DNA from: Methylotenera oryzisoli
GTDB lineage: Bacteria > Pseudomonadota > Gammaproteobacteria > Burkholderiales > Methylophilaceae
NCBI GenBank assembly: GCA_945907735.1
Contig: CAMDTL010000003.1
Coordinates: 97,625-161,624 of the forward strand
DNA length: 64,000 bases
Direction: 5' to 3'
The first letter of the stretch is position 1. The number at the start of each line of letters is the position of its first letter. Both the position numbers and the translations under genes were made by a program. Below the pieces are notes generated by a model. The model saw only the letters and a list, made by a program, of their open reading frames with translations, searched no databases and was not told the DNA's origin. Shown in pieces: positions 43,946 through 55,000 of this stretch.

Positions 43946-45056
43946 TTTTGAGCATTTCTTTTAACGCTTCTACACGTTGCTGCACTACACTCTGCGCCAC
44001 TTCTGCACTTTCCGCTTGTGCAAATACGCTGCAAATCGGCATATTTTTAACCATGCTAATACTGGACTCTCCAACTGCTAACGCAGGAATATCCGCCGCC
44101 CAATGTGGCCAAACAAAGTTGGCGGGAATATTCACAGCTTCATTTGCATACAAAATCAATTGTGCTTTTGAAGTTTTCCGTTGTGGCAGAGATTCCTCCA
44201 AGCTGCCCGCACAGCCTTGCAAGTGGCGCGGTAACAGATTTTCGTACAACTCAAAAGTTGCGCTTACTCTTGGGTTCAGCTCCAGCATCCACAGCGCATC
44301 GCCATCTAACATTGCATCCAAGCTGTTGATACCGCGTAAATTTAAAGCCCTAGTTAATTGTTGCGCAGCATACTCGAAATCCTTATAGATATTAGGCTGC
44401 AGGGCAATATTACTCACCGCTCCCGCAAAGCGAAAAGGCATTGCATCAGTTGGCGCAATCAATTGTTGGTTGAAACCAATCGTTTGCGCTATATTACCGT
44501 CGGCCACAAACAGCATGGAGATTGGCTTGCCTGGCATTTTACGCTGGAAATAAGCGCTAGGCTTAACGAAATGTAGGTCTACTTGATTGGCCGCGCAAAT
44601 ATGCCTACCGCCCGTGCCACCAATTTTCTTGCAAAGCCAATCTTCAGGCGCTTCAGGCGGCGATAAGCACACCTCTGGATGCGTAATTTTTAATGCATCC
44701 AGTAATTTAAAAAACCCAAATCTTTTCGCTGCGCACATAACTTCAGGCGCGTTACCCACCAGCGGAACACGTTCGGCCACCCAAGCCAATAAATCTGGTG
44801 CATGATCGAACAAACTTCCGTACAAAAAACCGTCAATTTCTGCCAAATTGATTTGTAAAAAAACGTGCTTGAAATACGTTTCATCCAAACAAAAATCACC
44901 GCCAAATTCATTGAATGTTAGCTTAAAAGCTTGTGCAGCAATCGCTTGCGTATCCGCATCTGCAAAGGCGTCCAGCGCGATCACTTGGTGCCCACAAGCC
45001 ACCGCAGCCTCTGCAAGTCCGCGGGCAGAAGGTGCCGCGATAATGAATTTAGCCAC
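43938..45056 (-). CDS. OrfY of the H4MPT island, ATP-grasp protein
   Basis: 372 residues. ATP-grasp elements are recognisable in WLCKKIGGTGGRHICAAN, FQRKMPGKPISMLFVADG and LWMLELNPRVSATFELYE. It lies between mtdB (2 bp upstream) and mch (8-base overlap), matching the mtdB-orfY-mch order of other methylotrophs. The acceptor and the ligated group are unknown; a step in H4MPT or methylofuran assembly is likely. Confidence 0.82.
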   Translation of the reverse strand: MAKFIIAAPSARGLAEAAVACGHQVIALDAFADADTQAIAAQAFKLTFNEFGGDFCLDETYFKHVFLQINLAEIDGFLYGSLFDHAPDLLAWVAERVPLVGNAPEVMCAAKRFGFFKLLDALKITHPEVCLSPPEAPEDWLCKKIGGTGGRHICAANQVDLHFVKPSAYFQRKMPGKPISMLFVADGNIAQTIGFNQQLIAPTDAMPFRFAGAVSNIALQPNIYKDFEYAAQQLTRALNLRGINSLDAMLDGDALWMLELNPRVSATFELYENLLPRHLQGCAGSLEESLPQRKTSKAQLILYANEAVNIPANFVWPHWAADIPALAVGESSISMVKNMPICSVFAQAESAEVAQSVVQQRVEALKEMLKND

Positions 45057-45058
45057 TT

Positions 45059-45958
45059 TTAGCTACTGGCTAAGTGTCGTGCCGTTTCAAACGCCGCCAT
45101 AAATTCTAAATAGCACGGATTTTCTGTCGTAAGTATTTGTTTTAAAAGCTGATGTTGCGTGGCATATTTTAAATTACCTATCGCCAGCGCGCCAATCCCC
45201 AACACATGCGCGCCCGCAATCTCAATGCCGTCCATCATCACCGCCACGCCCTCCGCACCACTTGGCGGCACGGCATTGACATCGGCAATAATTTTTAAAC
45301 GTTTAGCCTGTGCAATTTGCTCGGCAGAAATCACACGAACGCCAGCAGCAGCAGCACACAACACAATATCCGCAGCATCCAAAACGGCTTGTTTTGCAGC
45401 TTCTGTGGTGCCATCAACGGCAGCGATATGCGTGCCATAACGCTGATTATAATTAGCAGCTTTGATGCGCGCGGCTTCCAAACTTCTATGCGCAACAAAT
45501 TGCACCTGCGCACCCTGCTTGGCGGCAATAATTGCCGCGCAGCCGCCGACAGGCCCTGCTGCGCCAAATATGGCAATTTTTTTATCTTTCAAGCTGGTTT
45601 TAAAGTTGCGATTTAAGTGAAAATCCACTTTAGCTAACATCGCCGCCGCAGTAGTAAATGCGCCCGAAGGATCCGCAAAAATCGATATTTGAAATGGCAC
45701 AAACGTAGCTTTTTTAGCGGCATCCAGCATATCTATAGCCAAATCAATATCACGCCCGCCGATAAAAATCGCCTCACGCTTTAAGCCACTCGCGCTACGT
45801 GAAAAAATTGCATCTTGCGTCAATGCCGCAACTTCATCTAAAGTCAAGTTGGTGTATGGCATCATTTTGTCAAAACCCGCGTCAAACGCCATATTCACAT
45901 CAAATGGGCTGGCGTTTTTAGCAGCGGTAAATACATGTAAAATTGAGACTTTTTTCAT
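45059..45958 (-). CDS. mtdB: NAD(P)-dependent methylene-H4MPT dehydrogenase MtdB
   Basis: 299 residues. N-terminal ILHVFTAAKNASPFDVNMAFDAGFD, Rossmann motif KIAIFGAAGPVGGCAAIIAA, and ADVNAVPPSGAEGVAVMMDG. MtdB oxidises methylene-H4MPT to methenyl-H4MPT with NAD(P)+, generating reducing power from formaldehyde. It is 8 bp downstream of mptG and 2 bp upstream of orfY. Confidence 0.95.
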   Translation of the reverse strand: MKKVSILHVFTAAKNASPFDVNMAFDAGFDKMMPYTNLTLDEVAALTQDAIFSRSASGLKREAIFIGGRDIDLAIDMLDAAKKATFVPFQISIFADPSGAFTTAAAMLAKVDFHLNRNFKTSLKDKKIAIFGAAGPVGGCAAIIAAKQGAQVQFVAHRSLEAARIKAANYNQRYGTHIAAVDGTTEAAKQAVLDAADIVLCAAAAGVRVISAEQIAQAKRLKIIADVNAVPPSGAEGVAVMMDGIEIAGAHVLGIGALAIGNLKYATQHQLLKQILTTENPCYLEFMAAFETARHLASS

Positions 45959-45966
45959 AAAGTTAG

Positions 45967-46929
45967 CTACTTTCTCTCTATTTGCGCGCCACGATTATTA
46001 CCACAACACAGGCTAAAACTTAAATTTGATTGTGCTACAAACGCTTGCTGAACTACAGTCTTCAGCTGGCTCGCCATGCTTGCATTTTCTAAAATTGCAA
46101 ATCCAGTTGGGCCCCACGAACTTTGCCCCACACACACCGCACCATTGGCTTGTAGCCAAGCCAGCACTTCCGCCACGTCCTTACTCGCATAGCGACCACC
46201 TTGAATCGGCGCAAAATAGTCACCATTATAAGCTTGTAAATCTTGCATATAAGCACCAAATGTGAGCAAATCTCCCCGCTGTAGTGCGGGCAACATATGC
46301 TGCAACACCAAACCACGCAAATTATGCTGAGCTGGTTTTAATTTTGCAAAAGCATCCCACTCGGCTACACCATGCACGCCCATATGCGCACTATCTTGCA
46401 CCAATAATACACGCCAAGCAGATGGAAAACATTCGCGCGCGATGATTTCTGGCAACTCCGCCGTTTCGTTGCGACCAGCGTCCACCAAAATACCGCCATG
46501 CTGAAAAGCCGCAATGCCAATGCCAGAGCGCCTGCCGCGTTGTGCGCTTACGGCAATTTGCGCTACTGATAAATTCAAATCAAATAGCTGATTTAAACCT
46601 GAACCAATTGCCAGCGCCATTTGCGTGCCTGAGCCTAAACCCGCATGCTCGGGAATTACTTGCACTATTTTAAGTGAAAAATTTTCTTCAACATTGAATG
46701 ATCTAACTAAATTTTCGACGATTTTAACAACATTTTTACTACTTTTAACCTCAATTAGCCTACTTTCACTTTTTGAAATTTCTATCTGCGTACAAGGTGT
46801 GTCTATGCTTACACCCAAGCTACCAAACATGCGCCCTGCGCTACCGCTCAAATCAAAAAACCCCATGTGCAGCCTTGCGCAGGTGGTAACGATGACTTTA
46901 TTGGTTTTAGAATTGGATTGTGCGCTCAT
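45967..46929 (-). CDS. mptG: Beta-ribofuranosylaminobenzene 5'-phosphate synthase
   Basis: About 320 residues from ATG 46929 (MSAQSNSKTNK); the longest frame starts at 46974. GHMP-like fold with RLHMGFFDLSGSAGRMFGSLG, HAGLGSGTQMALAIGSGL and RRSGIGIAAFQHGGILVDAG. It catalyses the first committed step of H4MPT synthesis, joining p-aminobenzoate and PRPP with loss of CO2. It heads the mptG-mtdB-orfY-mch-orf5-orf7 run, which is tightly packed and presumably one transcript. Confidence 0.93.
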   Translation of the reverse strand: MSAQSNSKTNKVIVTTCARLHMGFFDLSGSAGRMFGSLGVSIDTPCTQIEISKSESRLIEVKSSKNVVKIVENLVRSFNVEENFSLKIVQVIPEHAGLGSGTQMALAIGSGLNQLFDLNLSVAQIAVSAQRGRRSGIGIAAFQHGGILVDAGRNETAELPEIIARECFPSAWRVLLVQDSAHMGVHGVAEWDAFAKLKPAQHNLRGLVLQHMLPALQRGDLLTFGAYMQDLQAYNGDYFAPIQGGRYASKDVAEVLAWLQANGAVCVGQSSWGPTGFAILENASMASQLKTVVQQAFVAQSNLSFSLCCGNNRGAQIERK

Positions 46930-46984
46930 ATTGGCTGCTATTTTAACGCAAACGTTCAAGTTGGCGCGATCCATCCAATGTAAC

Positions 46985-47013
46985 GTGACAAAAGTACGCT
47001 ATTTTGGCAAAAT
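46985..47013 (+). promoter_or_regulatory. Candidate promoter of ppsA
   Basis: GTGACA (46985-46990) and CAAAAT (47008-47013) with a 17-bp spacer in the 124-bp gap between divergent mptG and ppsA. A GGGAAAAG ribosome-binding site lies just before the ppsA ATG. Confidence 0.4.
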
Positions 47014-47053
47014 GCCATATTAATTGTCGCACCGCAAAATTTAAGGGAAAAGA

Positions 47054-49426
47054 ATGACAGCGCACGCAATTCCATTTGAACAACTTCGCAATACCGACGT
47101 AGGCACAGTTGGTGGTAAAAACGCCTCGTTGGGCGAGATGATTTCGCAACTTTCCGCGAAGGGCGTCCGCGTGCCTACTGGCTTTGCAACCACTGCACAT
47201 GCCTATCGTGAGTTTTTAGCGCAAGACGGTTTAGATAAAAAAATTAATACTTTATTGGATGCGCTCAACGCGGACGACACACAAGCGCTGGCAAAATGCG
47301 GTTCACAGATTCGCGCGTGGATTATGGACGCGCCCTTTCCTGACGCACTAAACACCACCATTGCAGAAAATTATGCGCGATTAACAGACAATTCTGCGGC
47401 TGGCACCACCTTTGCGGTGCGTTCATCTGCCACAGCAGAAGATTTACCTGACGCATCTTTTGCCGGGCAACAGGAGTCGTTTTTGAATATTCATGGCTTG
47501 GATCACATCAACCACGCCATTAAAGAAGTATTCGCATCACTTTACAATGACCGCGCCATTTCATACCGCGTACACAAAGGCTTTGTGCACGCCGATGTCG
47601 CTTTATCGGCTGGCGTACAGCAAATGGTACGCTCCGATATTGGCTGTGCAGGCGTCATGTTCACCATTGATACCGAATCTGGTTTTAAAGATGTCGCGTT
47701 TATTACCTCAAGCTATGGCTTGGGCGAAACTGTGGTGCAAGGCGCGGTAAACCCCGATGAGTTTTATGTACACAAACCATTACTCGCACAAGGCAAACCT
47801 GCTATTGTGCGTCGCACCATGGGTTCCAAACTCATTAAGATGGTATTTAGCGACGCTACGCAAGCTGGTAAAAGTACGCAAACTGTCGACGTTGACCCTG
47901 CACAATCTGACGTTTATTCACTTAGCGATGCAGATATTTTAGAGCTGGCCACTTATGCCATGACCATTGAGGCACATTACGGCTGCCCCATGGACATTGA
48001 GTGGGGGAAAAATGGTCTAGACAACAAGCTTTATATCTTGCAAGCCCGCCCCGAGACAGTAAAATCACAAGAGTCACTTAAAAACGTGACTGAGTCTTAC
48101 AAACTGCAAAAACATTCAGCCGTGCCGTTGGTAGCTGGCCGCGCAGTGACGCAAAAAGTAGGCGTTGGTCCCGTTAGAATCGTATTAGACCCCGCACAAA
48201 TGCATGAAGTGCAGCCAGGCGACGTGCTGGTGGCTGACATGACGGATCCCAACTGGGAGCCCGTCATGAAACGCGCTTCCGCCCTAGTGACCAACCGTGG
48301 CGGACGTACTTGCCATGCCGCGATTATTGCACGCGAGCTGGGAATTCCTGCGATTGTGGGCTCTGTCAATGCAACAGATTTATTGCGTGAAGGTGAAGTC
48401 GTCACGGTTTCATGCGCCGAAGGTGAAACAGGCTTTGTCTATCACGGCGCACTTGATTTTGAAGTTTCAAGTCAAGCCAACAGTGCCTTGCCAAAACCAC
48501 CATGCAAAATCATGATGAACGTGGGCAACCCTGATATGGCGTTTAGCTTTGCACAAATTCCGAATGACGGCGTGGGCTTGGCACGTTTAGAATTTGTCAT
48601 TAACAACATGGTGGGCATACATCCTAAAGCCATTTTAAATATGGACGCCATGCCCAAAGCGATTCAAGATACGATTAAAAGTCGCGCGCGTGGTTATGCT
48701 TCGCCTAAACAATTTTATATTGATAAAGTTACCGAAGGCGTGGCCACGATTGCCGCCGCATTTTACCCAAAACCAGTGATTGTGCGCACCTCAGACTTTA
48801 AATCGAATGAATATAAAAAATTGATTGGTGGCGAAATTTACGAGCCTGACGAAGAGAATCCGATGATGGGTTTTCGCGGTGCAGCGCGCTACATGGCGGA
48901 AGACTTTCAAGAGTGTTTTGCCATGGAATGTGAAGCCATGAAAAAAGTGCGCGATGAAATAGGATTAACCAATGTAGAGTTGATGATTCCATTCGTGCGT
49001 ACGCTAGAAGAAGCCAAAACAGTCACTGACATTATGGCAAAAAATGGCCTCAAACGTGGCGAAAACGGTCTACGCTTGATTATGATGTGTGAGATTCCCT
49101 CTAACGCATTGTTGGCCGAACAGTTCTTAGCCTATTTTGATGGCTTCTCAATTGGCTCGAACGACCTTACCCAGCTCACCTTGGGCGTAGATCGCGATTC
49201 TGGCATCATGGCCAACAGCTTTGATGAGCGTAACGACGCGGTGAAAGTGCTGCTAAAAATGGCCATCCAGACTTGCAATCGATTAGGTAAATATGTAGGA
49301 ATTTGCGGCCAAGGCCCTTCTGATCATCCTGATTTCGCTGAATGGTTGGTAGCAGAAGGCATACAGTCAGTCTCGCTTAACCCAGATACAGTGGTCGCCA
49401 CCTGGCAACGCTTGACTAAGCAATAA
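47054..49426 (+). CDS. ppsA: Phosphoenolpyruvate synthase
   Basis: 790 residues, full length. N-terminal ATP-binding domain ([38 protein letters not shown]), central swivelling domain with the phosphorylated histidine in [23 protein letters not shown], and the PEP-utilising TIM barrel with [12 protein letters not shown] and [19 protein letters not shown]. It makes PEP from pyruvate, ATP and water for gluconeogenesis from C1-derived pyruvate. It is followed 12 bp later by its regulator ppsR. Confidence 0.97.
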   Translation: MTAHAIPFEQLRNTDVGTVGGKNASLGEMISQLSAKGVRVPTGFATTAHAYREFLAQDGLDKKINTLLDALNADDTQALAKCGSQIRAWIMDAPFPDALNTTIAENYARLTDNSAAGTTFAVRSSATAEDLPDASFAGQQESFLNIHGLDHINHAIKEVFASLYNDRAISYRVHKGFVHADVALSAGVQQMVRSDIGCAGVMFTIDTESGFKDVAFITSSYGLGETVVQGAVNPDEFYVHKPLLAQGKPAIVRRTMGSKLIKMVFSDATQAGKSTQTVDVDPAQSDVYSLSDADILELATYAMTIEAHYGCPMDIEWGKNGLDNKLYILQARPETVKSQESLKNVTESYKLQKHSAVPLVAGRAVTQKVGVGPVRIVLDPAQMHEVQPGDVLVADMTDPNWEPVMKRASALVTNRGGRTCHAAIIARELGIPAIVGSVNATDLLREGEVVTVSCAEGETGFVYHGALDFEVSSQANSALPKPPCKIMMNVGNPDMAFSFAQIPNDGVGLARLEFVINNMVGIHPKAILNMDAMPKAIQDTIKSRARGYASPKQFYIDKVTEGVATIAAAFYPKPVIVRTSDFKSNEYKKLIGGEIYEPDEENPMMGFRGAARYMAEDFQECFAMECEAMKKVRDEIGLTNVELMIPFVRTLEEAKTVTDIMAKNGLKRGENGLRLIMMCEIPSNALLAEQFLAYFDGFSIGSNDLTQLTLGVDRDSGIMANSFDERNDAVKVLLKMAIQTCNRLGKYVGICGQGPSDHPDFAEWLVAEGIQSVSLNPDTVVATWQRLTKQ

Positions 49427-49438
49427 GCCGACGCCATT

Positions 49439-50251
49439 TTGTTACAGCAACGTACGGTATTTTTCATCTCCGACGGCACAGGCATTACTGCTGGTGCGCT
49501 CGGGCAGTTGTTGGCGCACTTTCCCCAAACCAACTTTGCGCAGGTGCGTGCGCCATTCACCGATTCTATCGCTAAGATTGAAGAAGTGAAACAGCGCATT
49601 TTAATTGCCGAAGTGGCCGACGGTATGCGCCCGGTGGTGATTATGTCGCTGGGCAATGTTGAGCATCGCCTACTGATTAAAACAGCCAATGCCTATTTTA
49701 TTGATTTATTTCAAACGTTTATTGACCCTTTAGGCTTAGAACTAGTGCAAGAGCCACTCACTGGTAAAGGCATTGCGCATGGCGTCATGGGCGCTAATTA
49801 TCATGAGCGTATGGAAGCAATTAACTTTACACTGAATCATGATGACGGCATAACCAACAATGGCTTTGAAGAAGCAGAAGTGATTTTAATTGGCGTGTCG
49901 CGCTGTGGAAAAACCCCCACCAGTGTGTATTTGGCCATGCAATTTGGGATTAAAGCCGCTAATTACCCGCTGATTCCCGAAGATTTTGAGCGCGGCACCT
50001 TACCTGGAGTGCTGTATAAACATTTACACAAAATTTTTGGCCTCACCATTAAAGCCGAGCGCTTGCACAATGTGCGCAGCGAACGCCGCCCGAATAGTTT
50101 TTATGCATCCCTAGAAAACTGTAAAAAAGAAATTGCCACAGCAGAACGTTTAATGCTTAAAAATAACATCACTTGGGCAGATTCTACCAGTCGCTCGGTG
50201 GAAGAACTGTCAGCAATTATCCTGCAAAAAATACGCCAGCCAGCCAATTAA
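49439..50251 (+). CDS. ppsR: PEP synthase regulatory protein (bifunctional kinase/pyrophosphorylase)
   Basis: 270 residues of the DUF299 family: VFFISDGTGITAGALGQLL, the P-loop GVSRCGKTPTSVYLAMQFG and ANYPLIPEDF. It inactivates PpsA by ADP-dependent phosphorylation and reactivates it with phosphate. The start is TTG at 49439; no ATG precedes the conserved N-terminus. Coupling to ppsA is expected from the 12-bp spacing. Confidence 0.94.
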   Translation: MLQQRTVFFISDGTGITAGALGQLLAHFPQTNFAQVRAPFTDSIAKIEEVKQRILIAEVADGMRPVVIMSLGNVEHRLLIKTANAYFIDLFQTFIDPLGLELVQEPLTGKGIAHGVMGANYHERMEAINFTLNHDDGITNNGFEEAEVILIGVSRCGKTPTSVYLAMQFGIKAANYPLIPEDFERGTLPGVLYKHLHKIFGLTIKAERLHNVRSERRPNSFYASLENCKKEIATAERLMLKNNITWADSTSRSVEELSAIILQKIRQPAN

Positions 50252-50298
50252 CTCAATAAGAAAGACGCCTTAAGCACCCTTATGTATTGAGTTGTTTT
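50250..50298 (+). terminator. Terminator after ppsR
   Basis: AACTCAATA (50250-50258)/TATTGAGTT (50285-50293) followed by GTTTTA. The first arm overlaps the ppsR stop. Confidence 0.6.
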
Positions 50299-50354
50299 AT
50301 TTCAGAGCTTAAATTAACTAGCTAAAAATAAATGCGTTCCTTTTTTGTTTTACC

Positions 50355-51707
50355 TTAAGCAAACCATTGATACAGCAAACCACCTGCTGCAAAAATAGCG
50401 ATAAGTTTAATCACGCTTAATTTAAATTTAAACAGCAACACAATCGCCATCAAAATCGCCACCATGGAGACCGCATCAATATTGGCTTGCAGGCCATCAG
50501 AAAAAGACACGCCTGTTGGCCAAATTAAATGTTGTGCAAAAAATACCGCCAAACTCACAATCACACCCACTACCGCAGCCGTAATGGCAGTGAGTGGCGC
50601 GATAAATTTAAGGTTATTTTTGGTAGATTCAATCAATGGCGCACCCACAAAAATAAAAATAAACGAAGGTAAAAAAGTAAAAAAAGTGACGATGCAAGCG
50701 GCCATAAGCGCCGCAGCAAATGGGTTTACGAATACTGAGTGACCCCAGCCACCGACAAAAGCCACAAACGCAACGACCATAATCAGCGGCCCTGGCGTGG
50801 TTTCGCCCAAGGCCAAACCATCCATCATCTGTGCTGGCGTCAGCCATGCATAATGCACCACCGCACCTTGATATACATAAGGTAACACCGCATAGGCACC
50901 GCCAAAGGTGAGTAGTGCGGCCTTGCTAAAAAACCACGCCATTTGGGTAAATATCGCATCCCATCCATAGCACCAGACCAATAGCAGCATAGCTGTCAGC
51001 CAAATAGCACAGCCAATCACCATAAATTTAGCCATTGTTTTACAGTTAAACTTTGCGTGCGCTGGTGTTGGTGTATCGTCATCGATGACAGCTTTGCCAT
51101 AGCTCACTTTGCTGGCTTTGTGCGCGCCACTATTGGCGAACAATTGCGGCTGCAAGCGATTGACTAAAAAGCCAATACTAGCCGCCGCTAGCACAATCCA
51201 TGGAAATGCTATTTTAAACAATGTAATCGCCACCAATGCCGCGATAGCAATACCCCACAACACTGGATTAGTCAGGGTTCTGCTGCCTATTCTATATGCC
51301 GCAAATAGCACAATCGCCACCACCGCAGGCTTAATCCCATACAGCACACCTGCCACTGCAGGCACATCACCAAAACGCATGTAAATATAACTCAAGGCAA
51401 TTAATATAAACAACGATGGCAACACAAACAAAACGCCAGCAATCAAGCCACCGCGTGTTTTATGCATGAGCCAGCCGAGATAAGTGGCCAGTTGCTGGGC
51501 TTCAGGCCCAGGCAACAGCATGCAATAATTCAGCGCATGTAAAAAACGCTTTTCCGACACCCAGCGTTTATTTTCTACCAAATCTTGGTGCATGATGGCG
51601 ATTTGTCCCGCAGGTCCGCCAAAGCTGATAAACCCTAGTTTCAGCCAATACCAAAACGCCTCTTTTAGCGTAGGTGTGGCTGGCGCGTGTTCTTGTATTT
51701 GATTCAT
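50355..51707 (-). CDS. chrA: Chromate transporter ChrA
   Basis: 450 residues from ATG 51707, chosen because AAAGG lies upstream and homologues begin near MNQIQEHAP. It has two homologous halves of the CHR family, each with FGGPAGQIAIMHQDLV- or FGGAYAVLPYVYQGAV-type motifs, PGPEAQQLATYLG and LGETTPGPLIMVVAFVAFVGG, and about 12 membrane helices. It exports chromate in exchange or with the proton gradient. It stands alone, without a visible chrB regulator. Confidence 0.92.
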   Translation of the reverse strand: MNQIQEHAPATPTLKEAFWYWLKLGFISFGGPAGQIAIMHQDLVENKRWVSEKRFLHALNYCMLLPGPEAQQLATYLGWLMHKTRGGLIAGVLFVLPSLFILIALSYIYMRFGDVPAVAGVLYGIKPAVVAIVLFAAYRIGSRTLTNPVLWGIAIAALVAITLFKIAFPWIVLAAASIGFLVNRLQPQLFANSGAHKASKVSYGKAVIDDDTPTPAHAKFNCKTMAKFMVIGCAIWLTAMLLLVWCYGWDAIFTQMAWFFSKAALLTFGGAYAVLPYVYQGAVVHYAWLTPAQMMDGLALGETTPGPLIMVVAFVAFVGGWGHSVFVNPFAAALMAACIVTFFTFLPSFIFIFVGAPLIESTKNNLKFIAPLTAITAAVVGVIVSLAVFFAQHLIWPTGVSFSDGLQANIDAVSMVAILMAIVLLFKFKLSVIKLIAIFAAGGLLYQWFA

Positions 51708-52011
51708 TCTAGGCGACCTTTCATTCGCATGCTTCAATCATACACATAGTTTGGCACGCTAAATGCCTAATATCAATTACCAGCCTGCTTTAAATGGGTT
51801 TACTATCCAGCTTGAGGAGAGGATGCCTCAGCAGTGATTAACCGATGTTTACACAAAATTCAGGAGATCTTCCATCAACTTGCCTCCCCAAAATCTAGCC
51901 TAACTCCCCCTCACTTGACTGGCAGCATACACAGGGCTACACTGCCTCGGTGGTGGTTGCTTGGGCCTTTCATGAAAAACCTAACCCAATTGACAACGAC
52001 CGGCCCCGTAT
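51708..52011. other. Interval upstream of the adhesin gene
   Basis: 304 bp between divergent chrA and the adhesin gene. An ATG at 51972 opens a frame that is +1 relative to the adhesin. No convincing promoter was found. Composition shifts from AT-rich to GC-rich in this interval. Confidence 0.3.
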
Positions 52012-55000
52012 TTGGGCGAACTTTGGCTACAACTGGTAGCCAAGAAGGGATGGGTGGTGTCGAAACGACGTGCCAAGACGGGCTGCCCGCAGCAGGGCCA
52101 GCCTGTGTCCAAATTGTTGCTACGATTACTTGCGACTTGCTTGCCGCTTGGCACACCCCTAGCCTACGCCCTTGACCCCAATGCTTTACCCAGTGGCGGC
52201 GTGGTCAGTGTTGGTAGTGCCAGCATCAGCAGCAGTGGTAGCGCGCTCAACATTCATCAAACCTCACACAAGGCCGCTCTTAACTGGCAACAGTTTGACA
52301 TCGGCAGCCAAGCCCGCGTTAACTTTATTCAGCCCAATAGTCAGGCCGTTGCATTGAATCGCATCTCCGGCAGCACCCCGACGCAAATTTATGGTCAGCT
52401 CAACGCCAACGGCCAGGTGTTTTTATTAAACCCCAACGGCATCCTGTTTGGCCAGCACAGTCAGGTGAATGTGGGTGGTATTCTAGCCTCCACCATGCGT
52501 CTCCATGACGCCGACTTCTTGGCGGCCAATTACCGCCTAACTGACCCTGGCCTCGGCAGCGTACTGAACCAAGGACTCATTAACGCCAGTGGTAGTGTGA
52601 ACTTGGTCGCCAACGACCTCAATAACACAGGATCAGTCTTTGCGACCACCGTTAGCCTCGTCTCGGGCAACACGGTTGCGCTTAACGTCACTGGCGACGG
52701 TCTTATCCGTGCCCGCGTCACCGACGCGGCACTCAAGACCAGCATTCACAATAGCGGGGAACTCCAAGCCGCGCAGGTGACCTTAAGTGCCGGAGAGGCC
52801 AAGGGGGCTTTAGATCGGGTTGTTAATAATAGCGGGGTGATCCGCGCAACCGGTATCAAGGTGTTGGGAGGGGAAGTATTACTCGAGGCCGGCAACGTCA
52901 GTAACACTGGCACGATTGTAGCCCAAAACGAAGACGGCTGTGGTGGCAACATCAAGTTGATGGGCGACATGACTGACGGCCAGACGTGGGTGGGTGGTAG
53001 GATTGACGCCTCAAGCACAACGTCCCAAGGCGGCCATATTGAAGTGATCGGCACCACGGTGGCGATTGAAGACGGCGCCCATCTCACTGCCAGTGGCGCC
53101 ACCGGCGGGGGCGAGGTCTTAGTGGGCGGTTCGTGGCAAAATACTGATCCTACAGTGCGACAGGCCGTGACCACCACCATCGCGCCCACGGCGAAGCTCA
53201 AAGCCAACGCGACAGATCAGGGCAACGGCGGCACCGTGGTCGCCTGGTCCGACATCACCAACCCCGCTTCCATCACCCGCGCCCACGGCCGCTTTGAAGC
53301 GAAAGGCGGCCCCAATGGCGGCGATGGTGGTCGCATCGAGACTTCGGGCCATTGGCTGGATACTGCGGGGATTGCGGTTGCAACAAAGGGGTTATCCGGA
53401 AAACCCGGCATGTGGCTTCTTGACCCGTATACCGTAACGATTGGCGTCGGCTCGACGAGTGGCACCGCGTTCCCGTCTTCAGCCCCCTTTAGCTTCACGC
53501 CCTCTGCCACATCCGTAATTCTAGCGTCAGCCATCACCACCGCACTACAGAACGGCAACAATGTCACGGTGGCTACTGGGGACGGCTCCAGCCAGAGCGA
53601 TGGCGGCGACATCAAAGTGACTGCTAGCATCACGCCCACGCTGAATGCCGGCGATGTGACGCTGCGGCTAAATGCAAGCCGCAGGATTCTGGTGGATTCT
53701 GTTTCCATCTCGGCTACCGGGGCCAACAAGCTCCATCTTCACCTCAACCCCAATCGTAATGCCGCCGAAGATGGCGGCGATGTGGTGATTGACTGGTATT
53801 CGATCCTCAAGACCAACGGTGGTGAGTTCAAGGCCCTGGGCGGCGCTAATTTTGACTCGTACTTGCGTGGCTACAACGGATTGGCGATGACATCCACCGA
53901 CACGGTTTATGGCACAACTGGTTTTTATATGACCAATGCCGCGCTGGTAACGGCCGGGGGAAACATCACCATCAAAGTAAAATCTGGGACCTACTCTGGA
54001 AGTAGCCAAACCGAGGCATTCCAAATGTACAGTTCCTGCTTCAGTTCCAGCGCTGGAAATATCACGCTCTGGGGCGAGGCAAACACCCCTTCGTCAACTG
54101 GTATTGTGCGTGGGGTGAACCTGTGGGGAAACGGGAACGACGGTGTTGACACAAGCACGCGTTTATCGCTTTATACGCTGGAAGCGACCACCGGCAGTAT
54201 TGCGGTCACCGGCATTGCCAAACTGGGGGCCAATAATGCCTATGGCGATGGTGTATATTTCACAAGGGGGGGGGATTCGGGTGCAAAAATCTATACAGCC
54301 TCAGGTAGCCTGACCATTTACGGGCAAACAAACTACGCCTCGTCTCGCGGGGTGAGTACCGGGTTCAGTAATGATGCATTGATTGCGACCAATACTGGCA
54401 ACATCAGCATCGTCAGCAATAATACTGCGGCAGAGAGTTGGAAAGGGGGGCTTGTTCTCGACAGTGTTGAGTCCACTTCAGGGACCATCACGGCTAGCAC
54501 AAATGGTAGCATTGTTCTATATGATCCCATAACTTCGGGGGCCAGTGGCACCGCCATAGCTTTACATGGCAAAGGGTTAACTACCGATAGCGGAAGCAGT
54601 GCTTCCATCACTACGAGCAATGGGCGCTGGATTTTCTTTGGTGAAACCGGGGCCACTGTCCACAGCAGCTTCACCTACGACAGCGCTACGCCCACGAATT
54701 GCGGGTATGGTGGATCCACCACGACATGTGCGAGCGGGACGGACATCCCAGTCACAGGTAATCGCTTATTTTTGACTGGAGCAAGTAATGTCACATTCGC
54801 AAATCCCAATAACCTGACGGTGCCCACAGTGAGTGGGCTTTCCAACCAAACCAAAACATTCGGGGATGCCGCGTATACTTTAGCAGCGACGGTGACTGAT
54901 GGTGCGGGGACGATCAGCTACGCTTCGAGCAACACGGCAGTGGCCACAGTCAACAGCAGCACGGGCGCGGTGACCATCATCGGTGCGGGCAGTGCCACCA

